Assembly: GCF_001922575.1 (NCBI RefSeq)
Contig: NZ_MRCI01000001.1
Location: 1,860,001-1,924,000, forward strand
Source: Neptunomonas phycophila
Lineage (GTDB): Bacteria > Pseudomonadota > Gammaproteobacteria > Pseudomonadales > Balneatricaceae
Direction: 5' to 3'
DNA: 64,000 nt
The notes under the pieces are model-generated. The model was not told where the DNA came from. It worked only from the letters and a program-made list of their open reading frames with translations, and made no database searches. Each line of letters begins with the position of its first letter. Within the stretch, counting starts at the first letter, position 1. Both the position numbers and the translations under genes were made by a program. Positions 56,666-64,000 of this stretch are shown here, in pieces.

Positions 56666-57325
56666 TCAGAGCCTGCAAAAATGTGTTTGTTCCGAACGCG
56701 CCATAAATCCGGCGGATATCACGGGAATCATACGATGGAAAATAAGTTCGATTTCTATATCTTTGTTTAACTCGCTTTTTTCAATGCGCGCAATGGTATG
56801 AATATTTGAAAAAGTAAACACCATAGAACCTAATAAAAAATGCAATCGCCAAAAGAACTCATCATCATCCATTGGCGAAGAATCTTGACGCAAGAGTTCC
56901 AAAAAACCAGCCAAACGGCTGCGATACAAACCCAACAAATAGGTGCGCAGCTCTTCTTGATTTTTCATGTAAGCCAGATCAAGCAGCCGCGAGAACATCG
57001 ATAAAGCATGAGTGTTATGGTTATGCACTTGCAATAACCCACGCATTAGCATTTCTATCAATTCGTTAAGCGTAACGGTATCGTCACTGTTTAATGAAAG
57101 CCGCTCATGAATAGCATCTTCGATATACTGACAAAGAGGATGCAAGTAACTTTCCGCTACCGCTTGAATAAGCCCTTGTTTAGAACCAAAGTGATAATTT
57201 ACCGAAGCGAGGTTTACATCAGCTGCTGTTGTGATTTGCCGCATCGTCGTTTCTGCAAAGCCTTGTTCTGCAAAAAGGGTTTCAGCGGCAGCTTGTATTT
57301 GCCGAGCAGTTTTGGATTGCGACAA
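56666..57325 (-). CDS. psrA: TetR-family regulator PsrA
   Basis: The 219-residue regulator has the N-terminal HTH AAAETLFAEQGFAETTMRQITTAADVNLASVNYHFGSKQGLIQAV (about 8-52). From memory it aligns well with Pseudomonas PsrA, a repressor of fatty acid beta-oxidation that senses long-chain acyl-CoA, and that species also has psrA next to nagZ. Start is TTG at 57325 with GGAG upstream, giving MSQSKTARQI. The frame is open to 57343. Two dyads lie just upstream. It sits between sohB and the YkuD gene on one strand. Confidence 0.83.
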   Translation of the reverse strand: MSQSKTARQIQAAAETLFAEQGFAETTMRQITTAADVNLASVNYHFGSKQGLIQAVAESYLHPLCQYIEDAIHERLSLNSDDTVTLNELIEMLMRGLLQVHNHNTHALSMFSRLLDLAYMKNQEELRTYLLGLYRSRLAGFLELLRQDSSPMDDDEFFWRLHFLLGSMVFTFSNIHTIARIEKSELNKDIEIELIFHRMIPVISAGFMARSEQTHFCRL

Positions 57326-57348
57326 GCCCGAGTCTCCGATCAAATAGT

Positions 57349-57359
57349 TGTTTTAAACA
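57349..57359. promoter_or_regulatory. Dyad just upstream of psrA
   Basis: TGTTTTAAACA is a perfect inverted repeat with a 1-bp centre, 24 bp before the psrA start codon. Possible autoregulatory operator; the half-sites run GTTT-AAAC, opposite to the AAAC-GTTT order I recall for Pseudomonas PsrA. Confidence 0.4.
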
Positions 57360-57380
57360 TACATAAAAAACAATAGACCA

Positions 57381-57395
57381 TGTTTTAAAAAAACA
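57381..57395. promoter_or_regulatory. Second dyad upstream of psrA
   Basis: TGTTTT and AAAACA surround a 3-bp centre, forming a 15-bp inverted repeat about 34 bp from the first one. AT-rich, so chance occurrence is possible. Confidence 0.3.
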
Positions 57396-57420
57396 CCAAA
57401 TTTACGTATGCAATCAACTA

Positions 57421-58500
57421 TTAACGGGACAAGAAACGGCTATTTGAGGCGCGCTCCCAAATTTTAGAAAAAACGCCATCCGCTGTTTTAATTGACAGCT
57501 CACTTAAGCGCTCTTGCAAAGATTTTTTAACTTCATAACGCACCTTGTAGACATCAGCGTTTTCGCAAGCAGCCATGATGTAATCATCACTGGTTGCTAA
57601 CTGATCAACCAACTTCAGTTCTAAGGCCCGTTTACCAAACCACACTTCGCCCGTAGCGACGACCTCAATATTCATTAAAGGACGATACTGGCTTACAAAC
57701 TCTTTAAATAATGCATGTGTATCTTCAAGCTCTTCTACGAACTTCTCTTTACCTTTTTCAGTGTTTTCACCAAACATGGTTACGGTGCGTTTGTATTCAC
57801 CCGCCGTGAACATTTCGAAGTCAACATCATGCTTTTTAAGCACACGATGAAAATTAGGTAGTTGAGCGATTACACCTATCGAACCAACCAAAGCAAACGG
57901 CGCTGCTAGCAACTTATCGGCTAAACACGCCATGAGATAACCGCCGCTGGCAGCCACTTGATCGACGATAATTGTTAGCGGAATACCTTTGGCTTTAATA
58001 CGCTCAAGCTGAGACGCGGCTAAGCCATAGGTATGGACTAATCCTCCTGCACTTTCTAAACGAAGCACAACCTCATCTGTTGGTCTAGCAAAGGTTAAAA
58101 TGGCAGAAATTTCTTCACGCATAGGTTCAACATCGCTAGCATGCACATCACCATCAAAATCCAACACGTAGACCCGTTTCTTTTCTACATTGTCTTGGTC
58201 ATTAGAAGGCGGAGCCTTCTTTGATTCTTTTTTGCGCTGTTTAGCTTCTTGTTTTTCTTGCTTTTTCTGAAGTTTAAGCTGTTGTTTGTATTGATCTTTA
58301 TCTAGCACAGCCGCTTCAACCGCATCCTTCATATCGTCATACACGTCATTCATCGAAGTGATTTCAACTTCACCATCACTGTTATCACGACGTCCACGTG
58401 CACTAATAGCGATAATCCCAGCTAAAGCAATCAATATAGTTACCAATACGGTAAGAGCTTTGGCAAAAAACAGACCGTACTCAAAGAAAAATTCAGACAA
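57421..58500 (-). CDS. sohB: SohB inner-membrane signal peptide peptidase-like protease
   Basis: This 359-residue S49 serine protease has an N-terminal TM helix (about 7-30), a charged Lys/Glu-rich coiled linker (about 80-115) and the protease core. The catalytic Ser is in QVAASGGYLMACLADK and the Lys in GEYKRTVTMFGENTEKGKEK, a Ser/Lys dyad. The start is the TTG at 58500 after GGAG; the frame extends to 58539. It aligns with E. coli SohB (349). Confidence 0.92.
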   Translation of the reverse strand: MSEFFFEYGLFFAKALTVLVTILIALAGIIAISARGRRDNSDGEVEITSMNDVYDDMKDAVEAAVLDKDQYKQQLKLQKKQEKQEAKQRKKESKKAPPSNDQDNVEKKRVYVLDFDGDVHASDVEPMREEISAILTFARPTDEVVLRLESAGGLVHTYGLAASQLERIKAKGIPLTIIVDQVAASGGYLMACLADKLLAAPFALVGSIGVIAQLPNFHRVLKKHDVDFEMFTAGEYKRTVTMFGENTEKGKEKFVEELEDTHALFKEFVSQYRPLMNIEVVATGEVWFGKRALELKLVDQLATSDDYIMAACENADVYKVRYEVKKSLQERLSELSIKTADGVFSKIWERASNSRFLSR

Positions 58501-58646
58501 CTTCCACTCTCCAAAAAATTTTGCGCTGGGTTCCAGCAATCAGTCGCGTAATGTAACACAAGCGAGATAAGCAATGACACAAAAGCCGCCTAGACCCTGA
58601 TATACTCCGCACTATCTCATGTTGATGTTTTAAGGAAAAGTTTGTA

Positions 58647-58970
58647 ATGAGTAGCGATATTACCGTTGAAAAAGTAATCAGTAAGCTAACATCTCGCTTT
58701 CAACCCGATGCCGCAAAAGGCATGAGCAGTGTTTTTCAATTTGTTTTAGAAGATGGCGACGACTTTTTCATTCATATCGATGATCAAACGTGCACACCAG
58801 AATACGGACAACATGACGACCCCTCTATTGTGCTTCGCATGGACAGTGCAACATTTATACGGGTAGTTACAGGGCAACAAGACGGCATGAGTGCTTTTCT
58901 CAAAGGTAACTTACGGGCTGAAGGGAATGTCATGTTGGCGACTAAACTCAGTAAGCTATTTAAGGCCTAG
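58647..58970 (+). CDS. SCP2 sterol-binding domain protein
   Basis: This 107-residue single SCP2 domain protein has a hydrophobic tunnel fold. FQFVLEDGDDFFIHIDD, CTPEYGQHDDPSIVLRMDSATFIRVVTGQQDGMSAFLKGNLRAEGNVMLATKLSKLF is characteristic. Bacterial members may carry acyl or other lipid ligands; function here unknown. AAGGAAAAG precedes the ATG. It is divergent from sohB and monocistronic. Confidence 0.9.
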   Translation: MSSDITVEKVISKLTSRFQPDAAKGMSSVFQFVLEDGDDFFIHIDDQTCTPEYGQHDDPSIVLRMDSATFIRVVTGQQDGMSAFLKGNLRAEGNVMLATKLSKLFKA

Positions 58971-59021
58971 CGCGTAAACACCGTAGCCGAAATTTTCCGC
59001 GCACAGCCAATAAAACCGTTA

Positions 59022-59762
59022 TTACACTTTACCTAACATAAAATGTTCGATTAAGGCATATGATATTGCAAATGACGGAGGCAAGTCGGGCATATGATCT
59101 CTGTGATACCAATGCGCCTCTTCTATTTCAACACCATCAGGCGCTAACTCACCGCCTGCGTATTCAGCAAAGTAACCCAACATCAAAGCATGAGGAAAAG
59201 GCCAAGATTGGCTTTGATGGTAGCGCACGTTTTTTACCTGAATACCCACTTCCTCCATTATTTCTCGATGCACCGCTGCCTCGGCTGTTTCACCTGCCTC
59301 AATAAAACCGGCTAAGGTGCTAAAACGCCCAGGTGGAAAATGAGGTGAGCGCGCGAGCAGACAGCGATCCCCATCAGTTACCAGCACAATAATACACGGA
59401 GAGATACGCGGGTACTGAACTAACCCGCAGGCAGCGCAGTGTTTCGCCAAATCAACTGAATGGTGTTCCATAACACCGCCACAACGCCCACAAAAACGAT
59501 GCTGATCATGCCACACCGAAATTTGTGAAGCGCGCGAAAAAATAATGTACTCAGCTTCACTAGTGGCTTCACCCAGAAGCTTGCGCAGATTCAAAGGGCT
59601 GTACTGCTGACTGCCCATCTCGTTTAAAACAACCACACTGTAAAGGGTATTCTCTAACTCCCCGACGGCGTAGACGGCTTCAGCTTCCGCTAATTGAGCA
59701 CTGGAAAGTTCTACAACAGCACTCCCCGTTTGCGTTTCCAGCAAAGTGCCATTGACTGCCAT
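59022..59762 (-). CDS. nudC: NAD-capped RNA hydrolase / NADH pyrophosphatase NudC
   Basis: This 246-residue Nudix enzyme removes NAD caps from RNA and splits NADH. A zinc ribbon with CGRCGG and CAACG pairs (about 85-110) precedes the Nudix box GFIEAGETAEAAVHREIMEEVGI and the SQSWPFPHALMLGYFAEY stretch typical of NudC. The frame is open to 59798. The ATG at 59762 is my choice but has no strong ribosome site; TTG codons further upstream remain possible. Confidence 0.92.
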   Translation of the reverse strand: MAVNGTLLETQTGSAVVELSSAQLAEAEAVYAVGELENTLYSVVVLNEMGSQQYSPLNLRKLLGEATSEAEYIIFSRASQISVWHDQHRFCGRCGGVMEHHSVDLAKHCAACGLVQYPRISPCIIVLVTDGDRCLLARSPHFPPGRFSTLAGFIEAGETAEAAVHREIMEEVGIQVKNVRYHQSQSWPFPHALMLGYFAEYAGGELAPDGVEIEEAHWYHRDHMPDLPPSFAISYALIEHFMLGKV

Positions 59763-59994
59763 AAAATACTTATTAACCAAAACACACCCCAAAACCAATA
59801 CTTTTGTTCTAAATCATATAGTTAACATTTATGGACAAAAGCCTAAATGACAAATCAAAATTATTACTTATGATGCACGAGCTTAGCTCTTTTTACAGAA
59901 AATTGTTCAGATTTCAACCATCTACTGCTAGGCTAGCTCGCGCTTTATGTTCAACAAGTGAACAAAAGTCTGTTCATTAATAGGAAGATGACCC

Positions 59995-61497
59995 ATGACC
60001 ACCACTTTTTCTCAGGCAATTATGCGGAATTTCCTCGGGAATTCGCCTGTCTGGTATAAGCAAGCTATTATTGGCTTTCTAATCCTTAACCCAATTTTAT
60101 TAATGGTAGCAGGCCCTGTTACTACTGGTTGGGTACTTATTTTTGAATTCATTTTCACATTGGCTCTTGCGCTTAAATGCTACCCTCTTCAACCCGGCGG
60201 TTTACTGGCCATAGAAGCTATTGCTATTGGGTTAGCGTCACCTGAGAGCGTATACCATGAAGTCAGTGGCAACCTGCAAGTTATCCTTTTACTTATGTTT
60301 ATGGTGGCAGGGATTTACTTCATGCAGGGTATGTTATTGTGGATCTTTACAAAAATTTTGTTAAACGTCCGCTCTAAGATTTACCTTTCTTTATTATTCT
60401 CTATTTCTTCGGCTTTTTTATCTGCTTTTTTAGATGCACTGACCGTCACAGCGGTTCTAATTAGTGTCGGTGTTGGTTTTTACTCTGTTTATCACAAAGT
60501 AGCTTCTGGCAAGCATAGCGACCACGCGCATGATCACGGAAACGATGACGCCATCCACGAAGTCAATCGCAGCGAGCTAGAAGACTTTCGCGGTTTTTTA
60601 CGCAGCTTACTCATGCATGGGGCGGTCGGCACAGCGTTGGGTGGTGTATGCACCCTAGTTGGGGAACCACAAAACCTGCTTATTGCAGAAAAAGCGGGTT
60701 GGGACTTTATTACCTTTTTCACACTAATGGCCCCTATCACCATGCCTGTTCTCGTTGCAGGTTTGCTAACATGTGCCTTACTCGAAAAAACAAAAGCCTT
60801 CGGATATGGCGCGAAACTGCCCGATAACGTTCGCGCTATTCTGGAAGACTTTGCGGCTAAAGAAGACGCTAAACGCACATTACGTGATAAAGCCCAACTA
60901 GGTGTTCAGATTGTAGTCGCTATATTTCTAGTATTTGCATTGGCACTTCATTTAGCCGAGGTAGGCTTGATTGGTCTCACTATTATTATTTTGCTTACAG
61001 CCTTTAACGGCGTAGTAGAAGAGCACCAAATCGGTAAGGCATTTGAAGAAGCGCTACCCTTTACAGCACTACTGGTTGTCTTTTTCTCGATCGTGTCTGT
61101 CATACACGATCAGCACTTGTTCCAACCTATCATCCATGCTGTTCTTTCAATGGATATTGATGCACAACCCGGCCTATTTTTTATCGCCAACGGCGTTTTA
61201 TCAGCCATTAGTGACAATGTATTTGTAGCAACCGTTTATATTAATGAAGTAGTTGCAGCGCTTAATGCAGGCGAAATCACTCGCGAGCACTTTGATGCGC
61301 TTGCCATTGCCATCAATACAGGGACCAACATCCCGAGCGTTGCCACTCCCAATGGTCAAGCAGCATTCTTATTTTTGCTCACCTCTGCACTTGCTCCATT
61401 AATTCGTTTGTCATACGGAAAAATGGTCGTGATGGCTTTGCCATATACAATCGTGATGAGTTTAGTCGGCTATTCAGCCGTTGTTATAGCCCTTTAA
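59995..61497 (+). CDS. nhaB: Na+/H+ antiporter NhaB
   Basis: This 500-residue inner-membrane electrogenic antiporter has about ten to twelve TM helices. It begins [27 protein letters not shown], contains [23 protein letters not shown] and [17 protein letters not shown], and ends with [22 protein letters not shown]. It complements the Na+ extrusion of NQR. AGGAAGA precedes the ATG. Monocistronic with a strong terminator. Confidence 0.96.
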   Translation: MTTTFSQAIMRNFLGNSPVWYKQAIIGFLILNPILLMVAGPVTTGWVLIFEFIFTLALALKCYPLQPGGLLAIEAIAIGLASPESVYHEVSGNLQVILLLMFMVAGIYFMQGMLLWIFTKILLNVRSKIYLSLLFSISSAFLSAFLDALTVTAVLISVGVGFYSVYHKVASGKHSDHAHDHGNDDAIHEVNRSELEDFRGFLRSLLMHGAVGTALGGVCTLVGEPQNLLIAEKAGWDFITFFTLMAPITMPVLVAGLLTCALLEKTKAFGYGAKLPDNVRAILEDFAAKEDAKRTLRDKAQLGVQIVVAIFLVFALALHLAEVGLIGLTIIILLTAFNGVVEEHQIGKAFEEALPFTALLVVFFSIVSVIHDQHLFQPIIHAVLSMDIDAQPGLFFIANGVLSAISDNVFVATVYINEVVAALNAGEITREHFDALAIAINTGTNIPSVATPNGQAAFLFLLTSALAPLIRLSYGKMVVMALPYTIVMSLVGYSAVVIAL

Positions 61498-61508
61498 TAC
61501 AGGCATAC

Positions 61509-61538
61509 AAAAAAGCGGGCATTTTCGCCCGCTTTTTT
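61509..61538. terminator. Bidirectional terminator between nhaB and dnaQ
   Basis: A 12-bp stem, AAAAAAGCGGGC with its exact complement around a 6-nt loop, has an A run on one side and a T run on the other, fitting both convergent genes. Confidence 0.94.
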
Positions 61539-61552
61539 AGTGTTTTGTCGTG

Positions 61553-62281
61553 CTAACCTTTAACGACAGAAGCCTCATCAATCGTGTGCCACAAGCATTG
61601 CCCATCTACTTTTTTATCCAACTTTCTTAAAAAAGCTTCGTGGGCCTGCAACTCACTGTCATCCGCTTTTAGCACTGTTAAACCTTGCGCTTCTTCTCCT
61701 ACTCGTTTGAGTACAACGACATCGTCACCACCGTCTCCATCCTCATCCGCGAGCATCAAAGATCGCTGTCCACCAGTTAACGCTAAATAAACATCGGCCA
61801 GAATCTCGGAGTCGAGTAACGCGCCATGCAATTCGCGGTGCGTATTATCGATACCATAACGTTTACATAACGCATCTAGGTTATTCTTTTGCCCCGGATG
61901 CTTTTTTCTCGCAACTAATAATGAATCAATCACTGAGCAGACATCACGTATCTTAATGTCTATTCCATTACGCGCTAGCTCAGCATCCAAGAAACCAATA
62001 TCAAATGCTGCGTTGTGAATGATTAGCTCGGCACCGGTCACAAAGTCTAAAAACTCTTGGGCAATACCACTAAATTTGGGCTTATCCGCCAAAAATTCAT
62101 TGGTAATGCCGTGAACAGCCATAGCCTCAGCATCTATCTCGTGATCTGGCTTTATATACTGATGGTAAGTACGTCCTGTTAATCGGCGACGCTCCATTTC
62201 AACGCAACCAATTTCAATTACGTTATGGCCTTGCGACCACTCTAAACCCGTTGTTTCTGTATCCAGTACTATTTGACGCAT
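61553..62281 (-). CDS. dnaQ: DNA polymerase III epsilon subunit
   Basis: The 242-residue proofreading 3'-5' exonuclease has ExoI Asp7-x-Glu9 in VLDTETTGLEWSQGH, ExoII in IHNAAFDIGFLDAEL and ExoIII with HRELHGALLDSEILADVY. The C-terminal ~55 residues would contact the alpha subunit. It lies 5 bp after rnhA on the same strand, the reverse of E. coli, where the two are divergent. Confidence 0.96.
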   Translation of the reverse strand: MRQIVLDTETTGLEWSQGHNVIEIGCVEMERRRLTGRTYHQYIKPDHEIDAEAMAVHGITNEFLADKPKFSGIAQEFLDFVTGAELIIHNAAFDIGFLDAELARNGIDIKIRDVCSVIDSLLVARKKHPGQKNNLDALCKRYGIDNTHRELHGALLDSEILADVYLALTGGQRSLMLADEDGDGGDDVVVLKRVGEEAQGLTVLKADDSELQAHEAFLRKLDKKVDGQCLWHTIDEASVVKG

Positions 62282-62286
62282 CGTGC

Positions 62287-62730
62287 TTATGCCTTTTGAA
62301 TAATCTCTTCAACACCACGGTTAGCCAATTCGTCAGCTAACTCATTCTCTGGATGGCCCGAGTGACCTTTTACCCAGCGCCAATCTATAGTGTGCTGCTT
62401 TGTTAGCGCATCTAATTGTTGCCAAAGGTCTGCGTTTTTGACCGGCTTTTTGGCGGCGGTCTTCCAACCGTTTTTTCGCCACCCTGTGATCCACTCGGTA
62501 ATACCTTTGCGAACATATTGAGAATCGGTGGTTAAAATAACGTGGCAATTGCGCTTTAGTTCGGCCAACGCTTTAATAGCAGCCATTAATTCCATACGGT
62601 TATTGGTAGTGTCTAACTCCCCACCCCATAACTGCTTTTCTTTCTCACCATAACGCAAAAGAGCTCCCCAGCCCCCCGGGCCTGGATTTCCTTTACAAGC
62701 GCCATCGGTGTAAATCTTAACGGGTTCCAC
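62287..62730 (-). CDS. rnhA: Ribonuclease HI
   Basis: This 147-residue enzyme removes RNA from RNA:DNA hybrids. Metal ligands are Asp9 in [17 protein letters not shown], Glu in [10 protein letters not shown], Asp in LTTDSQYV and Asp in [12 protein letters not shown]. Its first codons overlap the end of the methyltransferase gene by 14 bp, and dnaQ follows 5 bp later: a three-gene operon. Confidence 0.97.
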   Translation of the reverse strand: MEPVKIYTDGACKGNPGPGGWGALLRYGEKEKQLWGGELDTTNNRMELMAAIKALAELKRNCHVILTTDSQYVRKGITEWITGWRKNGWKTAAKKPVKNADLWQQLDALTKQHTIDWRWVKGHSGHPENELADELANRGVEEIIQKA

Positions 62731-63493
62731 GTGTTTGACCTCTTGTTGCCGGTTCGACTACCGGTAATTTAATAAAACGACGGGAACGTTTTCTATTTTG
62801 AATCACCCGCATACTACCTACATCTTTTCGAGCAAGCACAACATTAAAAGCGCCGGCTCCTGGCACAAATCGTTTTAAAACTGGCTCGATCCACTTAAAA
62901 CGCTGGCGAATAGTATCCGTTTGGTAAGGCGGGTAAAAGTAATGACTTTCGGCTTTAACTTCCGTTAGTTCCAAAAGGCTAATCCAATCACTTAAACGGC
63001 CATGACCAATGAAATGCGCATGATGCCAGATTGGCTTTGTTTGTTTACGACTAAGTTTGCGGCGTAACCCCCACCAAGACCAAGGATTAAATCCGACTAT
63101 GACTATGTAACCACCTGGGCGCAATATACGTGAAGCCTCACGCAATACCTGATGAGGCGTAGAAGAGAAATCCAGAGCATGGTGCAAAATCACAACATCA
63201 ATACTGTTATGCTCTATCGGTAGCTCATTACTTTGCGCAACAATGCTAAATGGATGCATTCCCAGCTCTAAACGATGATAGACAATGACCTTATGCGGAA
63301 CCGTACTTTTTTCGGCTACATCTATTAGCGGATTTAAGCTTATTTGAGCCATATGGCTTCCATATAGACCAGACAAAATGCGATTTAAGACATCTTGCTC
63401 TGCTTCCCAAAGCTCATTGCCCAGACCTTTGGATAGCCAAGAGCGAAGCGGGTCTGTTAACTCATCACTGCTGAGCTGTTGTTTAAACTTCAT
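62717..63493 (-). CDS. Class I SAM-dependent methyltransferase
   Basis: The 258-residue protein has a methyltransferase type 11 core around [52 protein letters not shown] (about 95-148). It resembles YafS-like proteins found at this locus between gloB and rnhA in gammaproteobacteria. Substrate unknown. The N-terminal part ([25 protein letters not shown]) is typical of that group. It overlaps rnhA by 14 bp. Confidence 0.88.
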   Translation of the reverse strand: MKFKQQLSSDELTDPLRSWLSKGLGNELWEAEQDVLNRILSGLYGSHMAQISLNPLIDVAEKSTVPHKVIVYHRLELGMHPFSIVAQSNELPIEHNSIDVVILHHALDFSSTPHQVLREASRILRPGGYIVIVGFNPWSWWGLRRKLSRKQTKPIWHHAHFIGHGRLSDWISLLELTEVKAESHYFYPPYQTDTIRQRFKWIEPVLKRFVPGAGAFNVVLARKDVGSMRVIQNRKRSRRFIKLPVVEPATRGQTRGTR

Positions 63494-63593
63494 GAAAGCC
63501 CTGTATTGCGATTACCTGTAAAGATTTCCACATATTAACAGCCCACTCGCTTTAGGGTAATCTCTAGCTAATTAAAATTAAAGAGAGCCCAAC

Positions 63594-64000
63594 ATGTTGA
63601 CTGTAAAACCCTTAGCTGCCTTTACGGATAACTATATTTGGCTACTAAAGCACGACGATGGGAAGCACTGTGTCGTTGTAGATCCAGGTGATGCAAACGT
63701 TGTTATCGATGAGCTAACTAAAGAATCACTGATACTTAACGGCATTTTAATTACGCATCATCATAACGACCATACTGGCGGTGTAGACGAGCTAAAATCA
63801 CGTTATAAGGTACCGGTCTATGGGCCTGAAAACTCCCCTTACAAAGGCATAACCCAAACGCTAAGCGATGGGGACACGCTGATGATCTTAAACGAAAGCT
63901 TTGAAGTATTAGCGGTGCCCGGGCATACCTTGGACCATATCGCTTTTTATACCAACAGCACCCAAACGCCCAAACTATTTTGCGGTGATACCCTTTTTTT
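63594..64000 (+). CDS. gloB: Hydroxyacylglutathione hydrolase (glyoxalase II), cut by window edge
   Basis: The first 135 residues of a metallo-beta-lactamase-fold hydrolase that splits S-lactoylglutathione in methylglyoxal detoxification. The metal site is His55-x-His57-x-Asp59-His60 in THHHNDHTGG, then VPGHTLDHIAFY and CGDTLF. The gene continues beyond 64000. It is divergent from the methyltransferase gene, the same order as gloB-yafS in E. coli. Confidence 0.95.
   Translation, partial: MLTVKPLAAFTDNYIWLLKHDDGKHCVVVDPGDANVVIDELTKESLILNGILITHHHNDHTGGVDELKSRYKVPVYGPENSPYKGITQTLSDGDTLMILNESFEVLAVPGHTLDHIAFYTNSTQTPKLFCGDTLF

Noticed and set aside
1-64000. CRISPR arrays, tRNAs, rRNAs, insertion sequences, prophage, toxin-antitoxin or defence islands
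   Set aside because: No regular direct repeats, no transposase or integrase motif, no tRNA-like cloverleaf and no known defence protein were found in reading the window and its frames.

Overview
The window is ordinary, densely coded core chromosome of a marine-type gammaproteobacterium, most likely Oceanospirillales. This placement is inferred from gene content and order: a six-subunit Na+-NQR operon with apbE and nqrM, a cbb3 oxidase operon with ccoGHIS, a class I PHA synthase, LapG/LapD, psrA beside nagZ (as in Pseudomonas), NhaB, and a methyltransferase-rnhA-dnaQ block divergent from gloB (as in E. coli). I see no rRNA, tRNA, CRISPR array, insertion sequence, integrase or prophage gene.

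Layout. 1-12970: a GH114-like lipoprotein, lytic transglycosylase Slt, a small glutaredoxin-like protein, PhaC, a MATE exporter, a DUF3080-type lipoprotein, the LapG-LapD biofilm switch, then (minus strand) alpha/beta hydrolase-tusA-proQ-like. 13341-24303: a micro-oxic respiration block, ccoNOQP, ccoG, ccoH, ccoI, ccoS, a SafE-like membrane protein, hemN and fnr. Three FNR/ANR-type boxes lie in this block and match the Fnr protein encoded at its end. 24529-27710: a two-component system with an atypical kinase, followed by an exported DUF3047-like protein; this is the least understood cluster here. 27864-39685: apt, hrpB, a transglutaminase-like protein, a LysR/DJ-1 divergent pair, a GFA protein, dacB, rdgC, queE and a long-tailed CDF cation exporter. 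A 533-bp AT-rich gap before the CDF gene carries a perfect DnaA box, a consensus -10 and overlapping inverted repeats.

39792-50228 (minus strand): sthA, nqrM, apbE, nqrFEDCBA and a long-form gap. 50473-53922: mfd. 53986-58500 (minus strand): sohB, psrA, a signal-less YkuD enzyme, nagZ and an MscS channel; the last three are joined by two TAATG stop/start overlaps. 58647-64000: an SCP2 protein, nudC, nhaB, dnaQ, rnhA, a SAM methyltransferase and the 5' part of gloB, which runs off the window.

Themes that tie genes together: (i) low-oxygen respiration and haem synthesis under Fnr; (ii) Na+ energetics (NQR, NhaB) and pyridine nucleotide balance (SthA, NQR, NudC); (iii) cell wall turnover and recycling (Slt, DacB, NagZ, cytosolic YkuD); (iv) surface and biofilm control (LapG/LapD, possibly the GH114-like lipoprotein). 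I found no clearly new multi-gene defence or mobile system. The best second-look items are the cytosolic YkuD-nagZ-mscS unit, the atypical kinase/DUF3047 cluster, and the 37995-38527 intergenic region.
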